Origin: Aquamicrobium zhengzhouense
Lineage (GTDB): Bacteria > Pseudomonadota > Alphaproteobacteria > Rhizobiales > Rhizobiaceae
Direction of reading: 5' to 3'
Length of the DNA: 64,000 nucleotides
NCBI RefSeq assembly: GCF_016124105.1
Contig: NZ_JADGMQ010000006.1
Span: 145,493 to 209,492, forward strand
Shown: one piece after another, positions 1 through 9,810 of the stretch
How positions within the stretch are numbered: position 1 is the stretch's first letter
How the letters are laid out: each line of letters begins with the position of its first letter
Notes under the pieces: generated by a model
The model's input: the letters and a program-made list of their open reading frames with translations, nothing else
The model's database searches: none
Told to the model about the DNA's origin: nothing
Translations under genes and position numbers: made by a program

Positions 1-438
1 GCGCAATCTGCTGGTCTGCTTGGGTATCGCTATACGGTCATGGCCGAAATCACCCATGGCAAGAAGCTCGGACGTCAGCTCGGATTTCCAACCGCCAACA
101 TGTCCCTGCCTGCGAGCACCGGTCTTCTTCACGGCATCTACGCGGTGCGGCTGCGCCGACAAGACGGGTCTCTGCATGATGGTGTTGCCAGCTTCGGCCG
201 GCGACCGACAGTGGATAGCGACGGCGCGCCTCTGCTTGAAACCTTCGTCTTTGATTTCTCCGACGGTCTCTATGGCGAGTGCTGCTCGGTTTCCTTTTTC
301 GGGTACCTGCGGGGGGAGGTGAAGTTTGACGGTCTCGACCCCCTCATCGTTCAGATGAAAAAAGACGAGGAAGAGGCGCGTGCTCTTCTTTCTGGCGTTC
401 GCCCGCTTTCCGAGCTTGACTTCAAAATCGCATTCTGA
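1..438 (+). CDS. ribF: Riboflavin kinase/FAD synthetase, C-terminal part (start outside window)
   Basis: The open frame runs from base 1 to a TGA at 436-438, so the 5' end lies left of the window and about 145 codons are visible. The segment matches the C-terminal flavokinase domain of bifunctional RibF, which phosphorylates riboflavin to FMN; the missing N-terminal half would adenylylate FMN to FAD. Diagnostic are HGKKLGRQLGFPTAN (the start of the flavokinase barrel, with the PTAN nucleotide-binding motif), the later GVASFGRRPT and the ETFVFDF stretch holding the catalytic Glu. The ATG at 40 is internal. Upstream residues in frame also look RibF-like. Confidence 0.93.
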   Translation, partial: AQSAGLLGYRYTVMAEITHGKKLGRQLGFPTANMSLPASTGLLHGIYAVRLRRQDGSLHDGVASFGRRPTVDSDGAPLLETFVFDFSDGLYGECCSVSFFGYLRGEVKFDGLDPLIVQMKKDEEEARALLSGVRPLSELDFKIAF

Positions 439-516
439 CGGTAGTTTGATTCATTCAAACTTTACCTAAAACACGCAGTTCTAAACGTCTCCAATGTATT
501 GCGTAGGCGGTTACAC

Positions 517-1314
517 ATGAAATTCGGAAAGCTAATCTGCACCGCGGCAGTTCTGGCGCTTGGCACAGCTCACGCCTCGGCTGAAAGCTGGTTTTCGGGT
601 GACTGGTACCTGAAGGTGGGCGGAGCGGTCCTTTCAAAGCCAAAGTTCGACGGTGCATCCAAGAACAAGTTCGCTTTCCAGCCGATGATCTCGCTGGGCA
701 AGGCAGGTCCGTCGGCCAAGTTCTCGTCACGCAATGACAACATCTCGTTCGCGCTGATCGACAATGGGATGATCCGCGCTGGTGCGGCCGGCAAGCTCAT
801 CTTCAAGCGCGATGAGGGAGACCATTACGATCTGCGTGGACTGTCGCCCGTCCGCTTTGGTGGTGAGCTTGGCGGCTTTGCCGAATTTTACCCCACCGAT
901 TTCGCGCGCATACGCGGTGAAGTCAGGCACGGGATTCGCACCCACGATGCGGTGGTGTTCGACGTTGCTGCCGATGCCTTCTTTGACATGACAGAGACGG
1001 TTCAGCTGTCAGCTGGCCCGCGCGTGTCATTTGCGACGAAGGATTATTTTGAGACCTACTACGGTGTGAACGCTGCCGAATCGGCTGCGTCAGGACTTTC
1101 AGAATACGCGCCAGGCGGCGGCATGAAGTCCGTAGGGGCGGGCGGCGCTATTACCTGGAAAACGACGAACGAGCTCACGACCAGTGTTTTTGCAGAGTAT
1201 GAACGGTTGATGGGACCGGCTGCAAAGTCGAGCCTGGTGCGCGAGCGCGGCTCGAAAAACCAGGTCACGGTCGGAGCTTCAGCGACCTACCGCTTTGATT
1301 TTTCGTTCCGCTAG
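517..1314 (+). CDS. MipA/OmpV family outer-membrane protein
   Basis: A 265-residue protein with a clear Sec signal peptide (MKFGKLICTAAVLALGTAHASA) followed by a mature chain rich in alternating hydrophobic and aromatic residues. It ends in an aromatic (YRFDFSFR), as expected for an outer-membrane beta-barrel. The early segment with KVGGAVLSKPKFDGASKNKF and the later GGELGGFAEFYP resemble the MipA/OmpV family, barrels linked in some species to murein synthesis scaffolding. I chose the ATG at 517; an in-frame TTG at 499 would put charged residues before the signal peptide. It is monocistronic: 78 bases follow ribF and 232 precede ileS. Family assignment is moderately sure; function here is unknown. 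Confidence 0.7.
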   Translation: MKFGKLICTAAVLALGTAHASAESWFSGDWYLKVGGAVLSKPKFDGASKNKFAFQPMISLGKAGPSAKFSSRNDNISFALIDNGMIRAGAAGKLIFKRDEGDHYDLRGLSPVRFGGELGGFAEFYPTDFARIRGEVRHGIRTHDAVVFDVAADAFFDMTETVQLSAGPRVSFATKDYFETYYGVNAAESAASGLSEYAPGGGMKSVGAGGAITWKTTNELTTSVFAEYERLMGPAAKSSLVRERGSKNQVTVGASATYRFDFSFR

Positions 1315-1546
1315 GTCCTGCTGCCGACGAATCGCCTCTTTATTCCCGGGTCAGGCTCGGCTAAAAGCGCGGGCCATGACCCAGCGCGCTTTTATTCTCG
1401 CGTCGATACGAATTACCGGCCCGGCTTTCTGGGCGGCCTGAACGCCGCCGGAAGGTCCGGGATTTTTGCGCGTGCTTAACGCGCCCTGCCGTTTGACCGA
1501 AGCCTTGCCCGAGAGCCATAGCCCGGGCTGACGATGCGACGAGACC

Positions 1547-4456
1547 ATGACCACCGCCGAAAAGATCGACTACTCCAAGACCCTCAATCTGCCGCAGACG
1601 GATTTTCCGATGCGCGCTGGTCTGCCGCAGAACGAGCCCAAGCTCGTTGAGCGCTGGCAGAACATGAACCTCTATAAGAAGCTGCGCGAAAGTGCGGCTG
1701 GCCGTCCGCTCTATGTGCTGCATGACGGCCCTCCCTACGCCAACGGCAACATTCATATTGGCCACGCGCTGAACAAGGTGTTGAAGGACGTCATCACGCG
1801 CTCGTTCCAGATGCGCGGCTTCAACTCCAACTACGTGCCGGGCTGGGACTGCCACGGCCTTCCGATCGAGTGGAAGATCGAGGAAAAATATCGCGCCGAG
1901 GGCAAGAACAAGGACGAGGTTCCGGTCAACGAGTTCCGCCAGGAGTGCCGCGAATTCGCACAGCACTGGATTGACGTTCAGACGGCGGAGTTCAAGCGTC
2001 TCGGCATCGAGGGTGACTTCGAAAAGCCCTACACGACGATGAACTTCCACGCGGAAGCGCGTATTGCAGGTGAGCTTTTGAAGTTCGCCATGTCGGGCCA
2101 GCTCTATCGTGGCTCGAAGCCGGTGATGTGGTCCGTCGTCGAGCGCACCGCACTGGCCGAAGCCGAAGTCGAATACCACGACTACGAGAGCGATACGATC
2201 TGGGTGAAGTTCCCCATCGCATCGGGTGCAGAAGATCTTTCCGATGCCCATGTCGTTATCTGGACGACGACGCCGTGGACCATCCCGGGCAACCGCGCTG
2301 TCGCCTATTCGCCGCGCATCTCCTACGGCCTTTACGAAGTAACTGCCGCCGAGAACGACTTTGGTCCCCAGGCCGGGGAAAAACTGATCTTCGCTGACGC
2401 GCTTGCGGAAGAGTCCTTCACCAAGGCGAAGCTGCAATACAAGCGTCTGTGCGATGTCTCGTCCGACGACCTTGCGGCTATGACGCTCGCACACCCGCTC
2501 AAGGGCTTTGGCGGCGGCTATGAATTTGCCGTGCCGATGCTGGCCGGCGATCACGTCACCGACGATGCCGGTACCGGCTTCGTGCATACGGCACCGGGTC
2601 ACGGCCGCGAAGACTTTGACGCCTGGATGGACGCTGCCAAGGACGTCGCTGCCAAGGGCATCGACACCCGCATCCCGTTCACCGTCGATGATGCTGGCTA
2701 CTTCACCAAGGACGCGCCCGGCTTTGGTCCGGATCGCGAAGGCGGTGCCGCGCGCGTCATCGATGACAACGGCAAGAAGGGCGACGCCAACAAGGTCGTC
2801 ATCGAAGCGCTGATCGGTGCGAATGCGCTGTTTGCGCGTGGTCGCCTCAAGCACCAGTACCCGCATTCCTGGCGCTCAAAGAAGCCCGTCATCTTCCGCA
2901 ACACGCCGCAGTGGTTCGTCTACATGGACGAGGACCTCGGCGATGGCACAACGTTGCGTTCGCGCGCGCTGAAGGCGATTGATGACACCCGTTTCGTGCC
3001 GGGTGCCGGCCAGACGCGCTTGCGCGCCATGATCGAAGATCGTCCGGACTGGGTTCTGTCGCGCCAGCGCGCCTGGGGCGTGCCGATTTGCGTCTTCGCT
3101 GACGCTGATGGCGAAGTGCTGAAGGACGAGGCCGTCAACGCCCGCATTCTCGAAGCCTTTGAGGCAGAAGGTGCAGACGCATGGTTCGCTGAAGGCGCAC
3201 GCGAGCGTTTCCTTGGCGACCGCGCCGGCGAGCCGTGGCAGATGGTCACCGACATTCTCGACGTCTGGTTCGACTCGGGATCGACCCACACCTTCACTCT
3301 GGAAGACCGTCCGGACCTGAAGTGGCCGGCTGACGTCTATCTCGAAGGGTCCGACCAGCATCGCGGCTGGTTCCACTCGTCGCTCCTCGAAAGCTGCGGC
3401 ACGCGTGGCCGCGCGCCGTACGACGCTGTCATCACTCATGGCTTCACCATGGATGAAGACGGTCGCAAGATGTCGAAGTCGCTCGGCAACGTCGTGGTCC
3501 CGCAGGAAATCATCAAGCAGTCAGGTGCAGACATCCTGCGCCTGTGGGTCATGACGACCGATTACTGGGAAGATCAACGCCTCGGCAAGAACGTCATCCA
3601 GACCAATGTCGACGCCTATCGCAAGATGCGCAACACCATCCGCTGGATGCTGGGCACGCTCGCGCATGACGATGGCGAGGACGTCGCGCTGGCCGACATG
3701 CCAGAACTCGAGCGCCTGATGCTGCACCGTATCGCCGAGCTCGATGAGGTGGTGCGCAAGGGCTACGACGCCTTTGACTTCAAGCGCGTCACCCGCGCTC
3801 TGATCGACTTCATGGTGGTCGAGCTGTCGGCATTCTACTTCGACGTTCGCAAGGACGCGCTTTACTGCGATGCGCTGTCGAGCCAGAAGCGCAAGGCATC
3901 GCTCGTTGTCGTGCGTCACTTGTTCGACAATCTCGTGAAGTGGCTCGCACCCATTCTGCCGTTCACAACGGAAGAGGCATGGCTGGCGCGCTACCCCGAT
4001 GCCGTGTCCGTCCATCTTGAGCAGTTCTGCGAAATTCCGGCTGAGTGGAAGAATGACGAGCTTGCTGCCAAGTGGCGCAAGGTTCGTCAGGTTCGCAGGG
4101 TCGTCACCGGCGCGCTCGAAATCGAACGTCGTGAAAAGCGGATCGGCTCCTCGCTGGAAGCCGCGCCGATCGTTCATGTTGCCGATGCAGAATTGCGTGC
4201 TGCGATTGCCGATGTCGACATGGCCGAGATCTCGATCACGAGCGACATCACGATTCTGGACAGCGAAGCTCCTGCCGGTGCGTTCGTTCTTGAGGACGTG
4301 AAGGGCGTCGGTGTGGTGCCGGCCATGGCGCAGGGTACCAAGTGTGCGCGCTCCTGGCGCTACACCAACGATGTCGGGTCCGATCCGGAATTCCCGGACG
4401 TCTCTGCACGTGATGCAGCGGCGCTGCGCGAGCTCAAGGCACTGGGACGTCTCTAA
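1547..4456 (+). CDS. ileS: Isoleucyl-tRNA synthetase
   Basis: A 969-residue class I aminoacyl-tRNA synthetase of normal bacterial IleS length, charging tRNA-Ile with isoleucine in the cytoplasm. The HIGH motif is at residues 70-73 (within [12 protein letters not shown]) and KMSKS is at about 641-645 (within [11 protein letters not shown]). Between them lies the CP1 editing domain with the conserved [13 protein letters not shown] and the GHGREDF region. The C-terminus keeps a single KCARSW cysteine motif rather than a four-cysteine zinc ribbon. The ATG at 1547 begins the conserved N-terminus. A GC-rich hairpin follows at 4499. Confidence 0.98.
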   Translation: MTTAEKIDYSKTLNLPQTDFPMRAGLPQNEPKLVERWQNMNLYKKLRESAAGRPLYVLHDGPPYANGNIHIGHALNKVLKDVITRSFQMRGFNSNYVPGWDCHGLPIEWKIEEKYRAEGKNKDEVPVNEFRQECREFAQHWIDVQTAEFKRLGIEGDFEKPYTTMNFHAEARIAGELLKFAMSGQLYRGSKPVMWSVVERTALAEAEVEYHDYESDTIWVKFPIASGAEDLSDAHVVIWTTTPWTIPGNRAVAYSPRISYGLYEVTAAENDFGPQAGEKLIFADALAEESFTKAKLQYKRLCDVSSDDLAAMTLAHPLKGFGGGYEFAVPMLAGDHVTDDAGTGFVHTAPGHGREDFDAWMDAAKDVAAKGIDTRIPFTVDDAGYFTKDAPGFGPDREGGAARVIDDNGKKGDANKVVIEALIGANALFARGRLKHQYPHSWRSKKPVIFRNTPQWFVYMDEDLGDGTTLRSRALKAIDDTRFVPGAGQTRLRAMIEDRPDWVLSRQRAWGVPICVFADADGEVLKDEAVNARILEAFEAEGADAWFAEGARERFLGDRAGEPWQMVTDILDVWFDSGSTHTFTLEDRPDLKWPADVYLEGSDQHRGWFHSSLLESCGTRGRAPYDAVITHGFTMDEDGRKMSKSLGNVVVPQEIIKQSGADILRLWVMTTDYWEDQRLGKNVIQTNVDAYRKMRNTIRWMLGTLAHDDGEDVALADMPELERLMLHRIAELDEVVRKGYDAFDFKRVTRALIDFMVVELSAFYFDVRKDALYCDALSSQKRKASLVVVRHLFDNLVKWLAPILPFTTEEAWLARYPDAVSVHLEQFCEIPAEWKNDELAAKWRKVRQVRRVVTGALEIERREKRIGSSLEAAPIVHVADAELRAAIADVDMAEISITSDITILDSEAPAGAFVLEDVKGVGVVPAMAQGTKCARSWRYTNDVGSDPEFPDVSARDAAALRELKALGRL

Positions 4457-4498
4457 ACAACGTCTCGGCGCATTGCTCGCTAACGCATGATGAGGTAA

Positions 4499-4522
4499 AA
4501 GGCGGCGCAAGAGTGCCGCCTT
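4499..4522 (+). terminator. Hairpin after ileS, probable terminator
   Basis: An 8-bp perfect stem (AAGGCGGC / GCCGCCTT) with an 8-base loop starts 42 bases after the ileS stop and is followed by a short, imperfect T-rich stretch. Position and shape fit an intrinsic terminator, though the U tract is weak. Confidence 0.55.
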
Positions 4523-4591
4523 GTTGTCGCCGGAATGTCCGGTGAAAACGGGTCAGTTTGGCGATGAAGCCGGTATGAGAGGCTGGGTGAA

Positions 4592-5182
4592 GTGAAGATC
4601 GATCGCATTGAATCGCGCGGGCGCATCCCGCTGTTCGCAGGCCTTTCCGCTTCTTGTGCAGCAGTTTTCCTTGCGTCGTGCATGTCGACGCCGACCTACG
4701 GAACTGGAAAGACTGCCAATCAGCAGCTTGTCGAAGACATGACCGGCATTTTGGCTCTTGGTCCGCAGGATAAGCCGCAGATCAGCTACACGCCGCGCGG
4801 TGAACTGGTGCGTCCGTCCACGACAACGGTGCTGCCCGAGCCGCAGGAAGAGATTGCATCCGCAAGCAATTCTGCCTGGCCGGAATCACCTGAAGAGCGC
4901 CGCCGTCGCATCCGCGCCGAGGCTGACGAACATGGGGTAAGCCGTTCGGTGGTAGCCACGGCTCCACAGGATCAGCGCCTTGAGCTGCAGCGCCGCATTC
5001 GTGAGAACCAGCAGGGTGTCGCAACGAACCGCCGTTACCTCAGCGAGCCGCCGCTGACCTATCGCCAGCCGGAAGCTGGTGCGGTTGCAGGCGATCTTGG
5101 TGAGGAAGAGTGGAAAAAGGAGCGCGCGGCCAAGCGTGGAGCGGGCAAGTCGTCGTGGCGCGACTATGTTCCGTGGCTCTAG
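4592..5182 (+). CDS. Putative lipoprotein, unknown function
   Basis: A 196-residue protein whose N-terminus has a basic segment, a hydrophobic core (LFAGLSASCAAVFLA) and a lipobox-like LASC, predicting lipidation at Cys30. The mature part is polar, rich in Arg, Glu and Pro, with no catalytic motif that I recognise, and probably faces the periplasm. A central segment, EERRRRIRAEADEHG, looks helical. The GTG at 4592 is used because no in-frame ATG precedes the signal sequence. It stands alone between ileS and convergent tadA. Small lipoproteins like this follow ileS in several rhizobial genomes as I recall, but I do not know a function. Confidence 0.7.
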   Translation: MKIDRIESRGRIPLFAGLSASCAAVFLASCMSTPTYGTGKTANQQLVEDMTGILALGPQDKPQISYTPRGELVRPSTTTVLPEPQEEIASASNSAWPESPEERRRRIRAEADEHGVSRSVVATAPQDQRLELQRRIRENQQGVATNRRYLSEPPLTYRQPEAGAVAGDLGEEEWKKERAAKRGAGKSSWRDYVPWL

Positions 5183-5218
5183 ACGCGTCGCATAGACAGT
5201 AGGCTGAGCCCCACCGGC

Positions 5219-5665
5219 TCAGCGTTTTTCCTTGAAAAAGGCCTTCAGCATTTCTGCTGATCTGACCTCGCCAAAGCCCGAATAGACTTCGGGCGCGTGA
5301 TGGCAGGTCGGCAAGTTGTAAAGCCGCGCGCCACTGACGACCGCTCCGCCTTTCTCGTCAGCCGCGCCGAAATAGAGCCGTCTTATCCTCGCAAAGGATA
5401 TTGCAGCAGCGCACATCGGGCATGGTTCGAGAGTTACATAGAGGTCAGCGCCGGGCAGGCGCTCACTCATTTCCCTGGAACAGGCCTCACGGATCGCCAG
5501 AACTTCTGCATGAGCGGTCGGATCGTTCAACTCACGGGTGCGATTGCCGCCGCTACCGATAATGATGCCATCACGCACGACGACCGCGCCGATGGGTACT
5601 TCTCCCCGCATGGCTGCAGTTTCCGCCTCCGCAAAGGCGGCATCCATGAAGGACACAGGTTTCAT
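5219..5665 (-). CDS. tadA: tRNA-specific adenosine deaminase
   Basis: A 148-residue zinc deaminase that converts the wobble adenosine 34 of tRNA-Arg(ACG) to inosine. The zinc and catalytic residues are intact: HAE at residues 52-54 (His ligand, proton-shuttle Glu) and PCPMC with cysteines 82 and 85. The downstream FGAADEKGGA segment is typical of TadA rather than cytidine deaminases. I start at the ATG at 5665; a TTG two codons upstream is less likely. It converges with the lipoprotein gene and is divergent from the pseudouridine synthase gene, 79 bases away. Confidence 0.96.
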   Translation of the reverse strand: MKPVSFMDAAFAEAETAAMRGEVPIGAVVVRDGIIIGSGGNRTRELNDPTAHAEVLAIREACSREMSERLPGADLYVTLEPCPMCAAAISFARIRRLYFGAADEKGGAVVSGARLYNLPTCHHAPEVYSGFGEVRSAEMLKAFFKEKR

Positions 5666-5744
5666 AGACAAATTGTCGATGACATTTCACTCGCAAGGGC
5701 CACAGTGCTCTGATAGTTACCCGCGCTGAAAGGCGATTGCCACC

Positions 5745-7778
5745 ATGGTTGATGACAAAAAGAAGCCCGCCGGCTCAGGCGGAAGAGGGCGTGGCCCAAA
5801 CAAGCCGTTTGCCGGACGCGACGGAGGCGACAGGCCTGCCGGCGCGCGCAGCGGCGAGAAGAAGCCGTTCCAGCGCCAGGATGGCGCCAAGCGCGCTTTT
5901 GGCAGCAAGGACGGCAGCGCACCGCGACAGGCGCGTCCAGGTAAATGGGAGCGCCGCGAGGAAGGGGCTTCGGCTGGTGGCGGCGATCGTCCGCGCTTCG
6001 ACAGGCCGCGCGAAGATCGCCCGTTCCGTGAACGCGACGGCGAGAAGCGTCCTTATGCGGCACGTGATGGCGATGCACCGCGCCCGCCGCGTGGAGACCG
6101 CCCGCAGGGTGATCGTCCGCGTTTCGAGAAGCGCGACGGCGATAAGGGCCCGTTCCGTGAACGCGACGGCGAGAAGCGACCTTATGCGGCACGTGACGGC
6201 GACGCGCCGCGCCCGCCGCGTGGAGACCGCCCGCAGGGTGATCGTCCGCGCTTCGACAGGCCGCGCGAAGATCGCCCGTTCCGTGAACGCGACGGCGAGA
6301 AGCGTCCTTATGCGGCACGTGGTGGCGATGCACCGCGCCCGCCGCGCGGAGACCGCCCGCAGGGTGATCGTCCACGCTTTGACAGGCCGCGCGAAGATCG
6401 TCCGTTCCGTGAACGCGACGGCGAGAAGCGTCCTTATGCAGCGCGTGACGGCGACGCGCCGCGCGCACCGCGTGGTGACCGGCCGCAAGGCGATCGTTCC
6501 CGCTTCGAGAAGCGCGATGGCGACAAGCGCCCGTTCCGCGCAAGGGACGATGAGAAGCGCCCGTTCCGGGGCCGCGATGGTGACAAACCTCGCCCCTTCA
6601 AGCGTGACGGCGATGATGCAGCAGTTGACGCCGAGGGCGAGCGGATCGCAAAGCGCCTGGCACGTGCCGGTGTTGCGTCGCGCCGCGATGCTGAGTCGCT
6701 GATTGCCGACGGCCGCATCAGGCTCAACGGCAAGGTTCTTACGACTCCGGCAGTGAACGTAAAGTCCACTGACAAAATCGAGCTCGACGGCAAGGAAATT
6801 CCCGCGATCGAACGCACGCGTCTCTTCCTGTTCCACAAGCCTGCGGGTGTTGTCACGACGAGCCGTGACCCTGAAGGCCGCAAAACCGTATTCGACGTGT
6901 TGCCGGCAGGCCTGCCGCGCTTGATGACGGTCGGCCGGCTCGACATTAACACCGAAGGGCTGCTTCTGCTGACCAATGATGGCGGTCTGGCGCGCGTTCT
7001 CGAATTGCCGACCACCGGCTGGCTCCGTCGCTACCGTGTGCGCGTACATGGCAAGGTCGATCCCAAGGCGCTGGAAGGCCTGAAGGACGGCATCGCCGTC
7101 GATGGCGTCTTCTATGGTTCGATCGAGGCAACTTTTGACCGCGAGCAGGGTTCCAATGCCTGGCTGACGGTCGGTTTCCGTGAAGGAAAGAACCGGGAGG
7201 TGAAGAACGTCCTCGGCGCATTGGGCCTTGACGTTAATCGCTTGATCCGCGTGTCCTACGGCCCGTTCCAGCTCGGAGAACTGGTCGAAGGTGAGGTCCG
7301 GGAGCTGAAGGGCAAGATGCTGCGCGATCAGCTCGGCGATCGTCTGATCGAAGAGTCCGGAGCAGATTTCGATGCCCCGATCATCAACGCCTTCTCGAAC
7401 CAGCCTGTGTCGGCAAAGACCCAGCAGCGTGAAGAGGTCGCGGAAAATTTCGTGCGCCCGAACCGCAAGCGTGAGCGCGAGAAGAAGCGCGAGGACGCGC
7501 TTGGACGTCTCGATACGCGCAAGCCCTCTCGCGGTGGATTTGGCGGCTCAGGCAAGCCCGGTCGAGACCGCGAAGAACGTGTCGAGACGCCGCGTGCGCG
7601 TACGACCAATGTGTGGATGGCACCTGGTGCCCGTCCAGTTGGCGAGAAGAAGGCTGCCGAGCTTTCAGAGCGCCGCTTTGCCGGCAAACCACGGCCTCAG
7701 GGCAAACCAGGGAAGCCGAGCGGTGGACGGCCATTCAAGCCGGGCGCCGGACCGCGCAAGCCGCGCGGCGACAGATAG
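5745..7778 (+). CDS. rluB: RluB/RsuA-type pseudouridine synthase with long repetitive N-terminal extension
   Basis: A 677-residue protein with a conserved catalytic core. An S4 RNA-binding domain lies at about 299-345 (RIAKRLARAGVASRRDAE). The RsuA/RluB catalytic domain follows, with the GRLDINTEGLLLLTNDG motif and catalytic Asp at about residue 400, and the REGKNREVKN signature. By family it should isomerise a uridine in 23S rRNA (RluB-like) or 16S rRNA. The first 290 residues and last 120 are basic, low-complexity and very rich in Arg, Gly, Asp and Pro, built from 42-residue repeats. E. coli RluB is under 300 residues, so over half of this protein is disordered extension. rsmD follows after 23 bases, suggesting co-transcription of two rRNA modification genes. 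Confidence 0.93.
   Translation: MVDDKKKPAGSGGRGRGPNKPFAGRDGGDRPAGARSGEKKPFQRQDGAKRAFGSKDGSAPRQARPGKWERREEGASAGGGDRPRFDRPREDRPFRERDGEKRPYAARDGDAPRPPRGDRPQGDRPRFEKRDGDKGPFRERDGEKRPYAARDGDAPRPPRGDRPQGDRPRFDRPREDRPFRERDGEKRPYAARGGDAPRPPRGDRPQGDRPRFDRPREDRPFRERDGEKRPYAARDGDAPRAPRGDRPQGDRSRFEKRDGDKRPFRARDDEKRPFRGRDGDKPRPFKRDGDDAAVDAEGERIAKRLARAGVASRRDAESLIADGRIRLNGKVLTTPAVNVKSTDKIELDGKEIPAIERTRLFLFHKPAGVVTTSRDPEGRKTVFDVLPAGLPRLMTVGRLDINTEGLLLLTNDGGLARVLELPTTGWLRRYRVRVHGKVDPKALEGLKDGIAVDGVFYGSIEATFDREQGSNAWLTVGFREGKNREVKNVLGALGLDVNRLIRVSYGPFQLGELVEGEVRELKGKMLRDQLGDRLIEESGADFDAPIINAFSNQPVSAKTQQREEVAENFVRPNRKREREKKREDALGRLDTRKPSRGGFGGSGKPGRDREERVETPRARTTNVWMAPGARPVGEKKAAELSERRFAGKPRPQGKPGKPSGGRPFKPGAGPRKPRGDR
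5985..6617 (+). repeat. Five-copy 126-bp coding minisatellite inside rluB
   Basis: Direct repeats start at 5985, 6111, 6240, 6366 and 6492. The period is 126 bases, once 129, so each unit encodes 42 or 43 residues and stays in frame. Units carry phrases such as RFDRPREDRPFRERDGEK and AARDGDAPRPPRGDRPQGD. The second and fifth units have a variant RFEKRDGDK opening. The copies are nearly identical at DNA level, pointing to recent slippage or unequal exchange. Confidence 0.9.
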
Positions 7779-7801
7779 ACGATCGTTAGCGGGGCAGGCG
7801 A

Positions 7802-8356
7802 ATGCGAATTGTCGGTGGCGATCTACGAGGCCGCGCGCTTGAAACACCACGTTCAGGCGCGATCAGGCCGACAAGCGATCGTACGCGTGAGGCGGTGTTC
7901 AATGTCATCGCCCACAGCCACCCCGAGCACCTTCAAGGCCAGCGTGTCCTCGACCTGTTTGCAGGCACGGGCGCGCTGGGCCTCGAAGCACTGTCACGCG
8001 GGGCGTCCTACGCGATTTTCATCGAGGAAACTGCCGAAGGGCGCGGCCTGATCCGCACGAATGTTGAAGCGTTCGGTCTGCAGGGCCGCACCAAGATATT
8101 CCGGCGCGACGCAACAACTCTTGGCAATGCAGGGACGCTGCAGCCGTTCAAGCTGGTCTTCGCTGACCCGCCCTATGGCAAGGGGCTTGCAGAACTTGCG
8201 ATTTCTGAAGCGATCAAGGGCGGGTGGCTTGCGCCCGATGCCCTGATCGTTGTGGAAGAAGCGGCATCGACACCCTTCCAGCCGGTCGCGGGCCTGACCC
8301 TTCTCGATCGTCGCGATTACGGTGATACCACCGTCGCATTCTGCCGCTACGCCTGA
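7802..8356 (+). CDS. rsmD: 16S rRNA (guanine(966)-N(2))-methyltransferase
   Basis: A 184-residue class I SAM methyltransferase. It starts with the family signature [11 protein letters not shown] and [13 protein letters not shown], continues with the SAM-binding [19 protein letters not shown] and has the catalytic DPPYGKG (D/N-PPY type), all characteristic of RsmD, which methylates G966 in 30S subunits. It lies directly downstream of the pseudouridine synthase gene. Confidence 0.96.
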   Translation: MRIVGGDLRGRALETPRSGAIRPTSDRTREAVFNVIAHSHPEHLQGQRVLDLFAGTGALGLEALSRGASYAIFIEETAEGRGLIRTNVEAFGLQGRTKIFRRDATTLGNAGTLQPFKLVFADPPYGKGLAELAISEAIKGGWLAPDALIVVEEAASTPFQPVAGLTLLDRRDYGDTTVAFCRYA

Positions 8357-8457
8357 GTTTCGTCACTCTTCCTAGCGATGAGGGACTGTCGTGTGGGGAT
8401 AGGCGCGCGGCAATGGAGGCGCTATGTCTCTTATGGCGTCAGCAGAAGGAAGATCAG

Positions 8458-9810
8458 ATGAAATTCATTTCCGGCGCGGTGCGGCGATCCGCTATCGCAG
8501 CGGTTTTCATGACAGTGCCCGTCACTGCATTTTCCGAGCAGGCACCTACGATAGATCATTTCAGCCTCGACAATGGGCTCGAGGTTGTCGTTATCCCCGA
8601 CCGGCGCGCGCCAGTTGTCACGCACATGTTGTGGTACAAGGTCGGCAGCGCGGATGAAGATCCCGGCAAGTCGGGCATCGCGCATTTCTTTGAGCACCTG
8701 ATGTTCAAGGGTACGGCCAATCACGGCCCGGGTGAATTCTCCGCCCGCATCGCCGATGTCGGCGGTAGAGAGAACGCCTTCACCTCCTATGATTACACCG
8801 CTTATTTCCAGCAAGTGGCGCCGAGCGAACTCCGCACCATGATGGAGTTCGAAGCTGACCGCATGACCAATCTTGTCCTGACCGAGGAGGTCATCGGACC
8901 GGAGCGGGATGTCATCATCGAGGAGCGGAACTCTCGCGTCGAAAGCGATCCCTCCTCGCTGCTAAGCGAAGAAGTCAGCGCGACGCTCTATCAGAACCAT
9001 CCTTATCGCATCCCCGTTATTGGCTGGATGCACGAGATCAAACAGCTCAATCGCGAAGACGCGATTGATTTCTACAAGCGCTATTACGCGCCGAACAATG
9101 CCGTGCTGGTGGTGGCAGGCGATGTCGATACCGCCGAAGTGCGTGAGATGGCGACCGACATTTACGGCGCGATCCCTCGCGGGCCTGACCTTGAAGAGCG
9201 CATCCGCCCGACAGAGCCTGAGCAGAACACCAAGCGCACTGTCGAACTCACCGATGCACGGGTGGCCGTGCCGAGCTTTTCGAAGCGCTGGGTGGTGCCT
9301 TCCTATCGGACCGCCGAGCCGGGCGAAGCCGAAGCTCTCGACATTCTGTCCGAAGTGCTGGGCGGCGGCATCCGCAGCCGGATCTATCAGGAGCTGATCG
9401 TCAAGCAGGGCATCGCCTCCTCGGCGGGGGCCTATTATCAGGGCACGTCGCTCGACGACACGAGCTTTGGCGTGTGGGGTTCACCACGCGGTGACGCCAC
9501 CCTCGAACAGGTCGAGACAGCCATCGATGCCGAGATCGCCAAGATTGTGGCGGATGGCGTGACTGAAGAAGAAGTCGAAAAGGCGAAGAAACGCTATCTG
9601 CGCTCGATGATTTTTGCGCGCGACGACCAGTCAGGCATGGCTAGGATTTACGGCGCGGCACTCACCACCGGAAGCACGGTGGAAGACGTTGCCAACTGGA
9701 CTGACAAGATCCGTGAGGTCACACCGGCAGCCGTTCAGCAGGCAGCAAAGAAATATCTCGACGAGCGACGTTCTGTTGCCGGGTATCTCCTGCCACAGGA
9801 GTCGAAATGA
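8458..9810 (+). CDS. M16 family zinc metallopeptidase, catalytic member
   Basis: A 450-residue protein with a signal peptide (basic start, hydrophobic stretch to about residue 26), so it is periplasmic. The inverted zinc motif HFFEH lies at 76-80, preceded by the typical [14 protein letters not shown] context, and a second acidic segment ([12 protein letters not shown]) supplies the distal glutamate. It resembles bacterial pitrilysin/PqqL-like peptidases. The start is the ATG at 8458 preceded by AGAAGGAAG; an in-frame ATG at 8413 would place 15 charged residues before the signal. It overlaps the next M16 gene by ATGA, so the two subunits are translationally coupled and probably form the usual catalytic/non-catalytic pair. 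Confidence 0.93.
   Translation: MKFISGAVRRSAIAAVFMTVPVTAFSEQAPTIDHFSLDNGLEVVVIPDRRAPVVTHMLWYKVGSADEDPGKSGIAHFFEHLMFKGTANHGPGEFSARIADVGGRENAFTSYDYTAYFQQVAPSELRTMMEFEADRMTNLVLTEEVIGPERDVIIEERNSRVESDPSSLLSEEVSATLYQNHPYRIPVIGWMHEIKQLNREDAIDFYKRYYAPNNAVLVVAGDVDTAEVREMATDIYGAIPRGPDLEERIRPTEPEQNTKRTVELTDARVAVPSFSKRWVVPSYRTAEPGEAEALDILSEVLGGGIRSRIYQELIVKQGIASSAGAYYQGTSLDDTSFGVWGSPRGDATLEQVETAIDAEIAKIVADGVTEEEVEKAKKRYLRSMIFARDDQSGMARIYGAALTTGSTVEDVANWTDKIREVTPAAVQQAAKKYLDERRSVAGYLLPQESK

Noticed and set aside
1361..2866. 501-codon frame antisense to ileS
   Set aside because: It is a mirror frame of a GC-rich conserved gene; the ileS frame has every synthetase motif.
5985..6617. Possible CRISPR array because of regular repeats
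   Set aside because: The period is 126 bases, the units are in frame and coding, and there are no unique spacers or short direct repeats.
5775..7049. 424-codon frame antisense to the pseudouridine synthase gene
   Set aside because: It is produced by the Arg/Asp-rich minisatellite read backwards; no family features.
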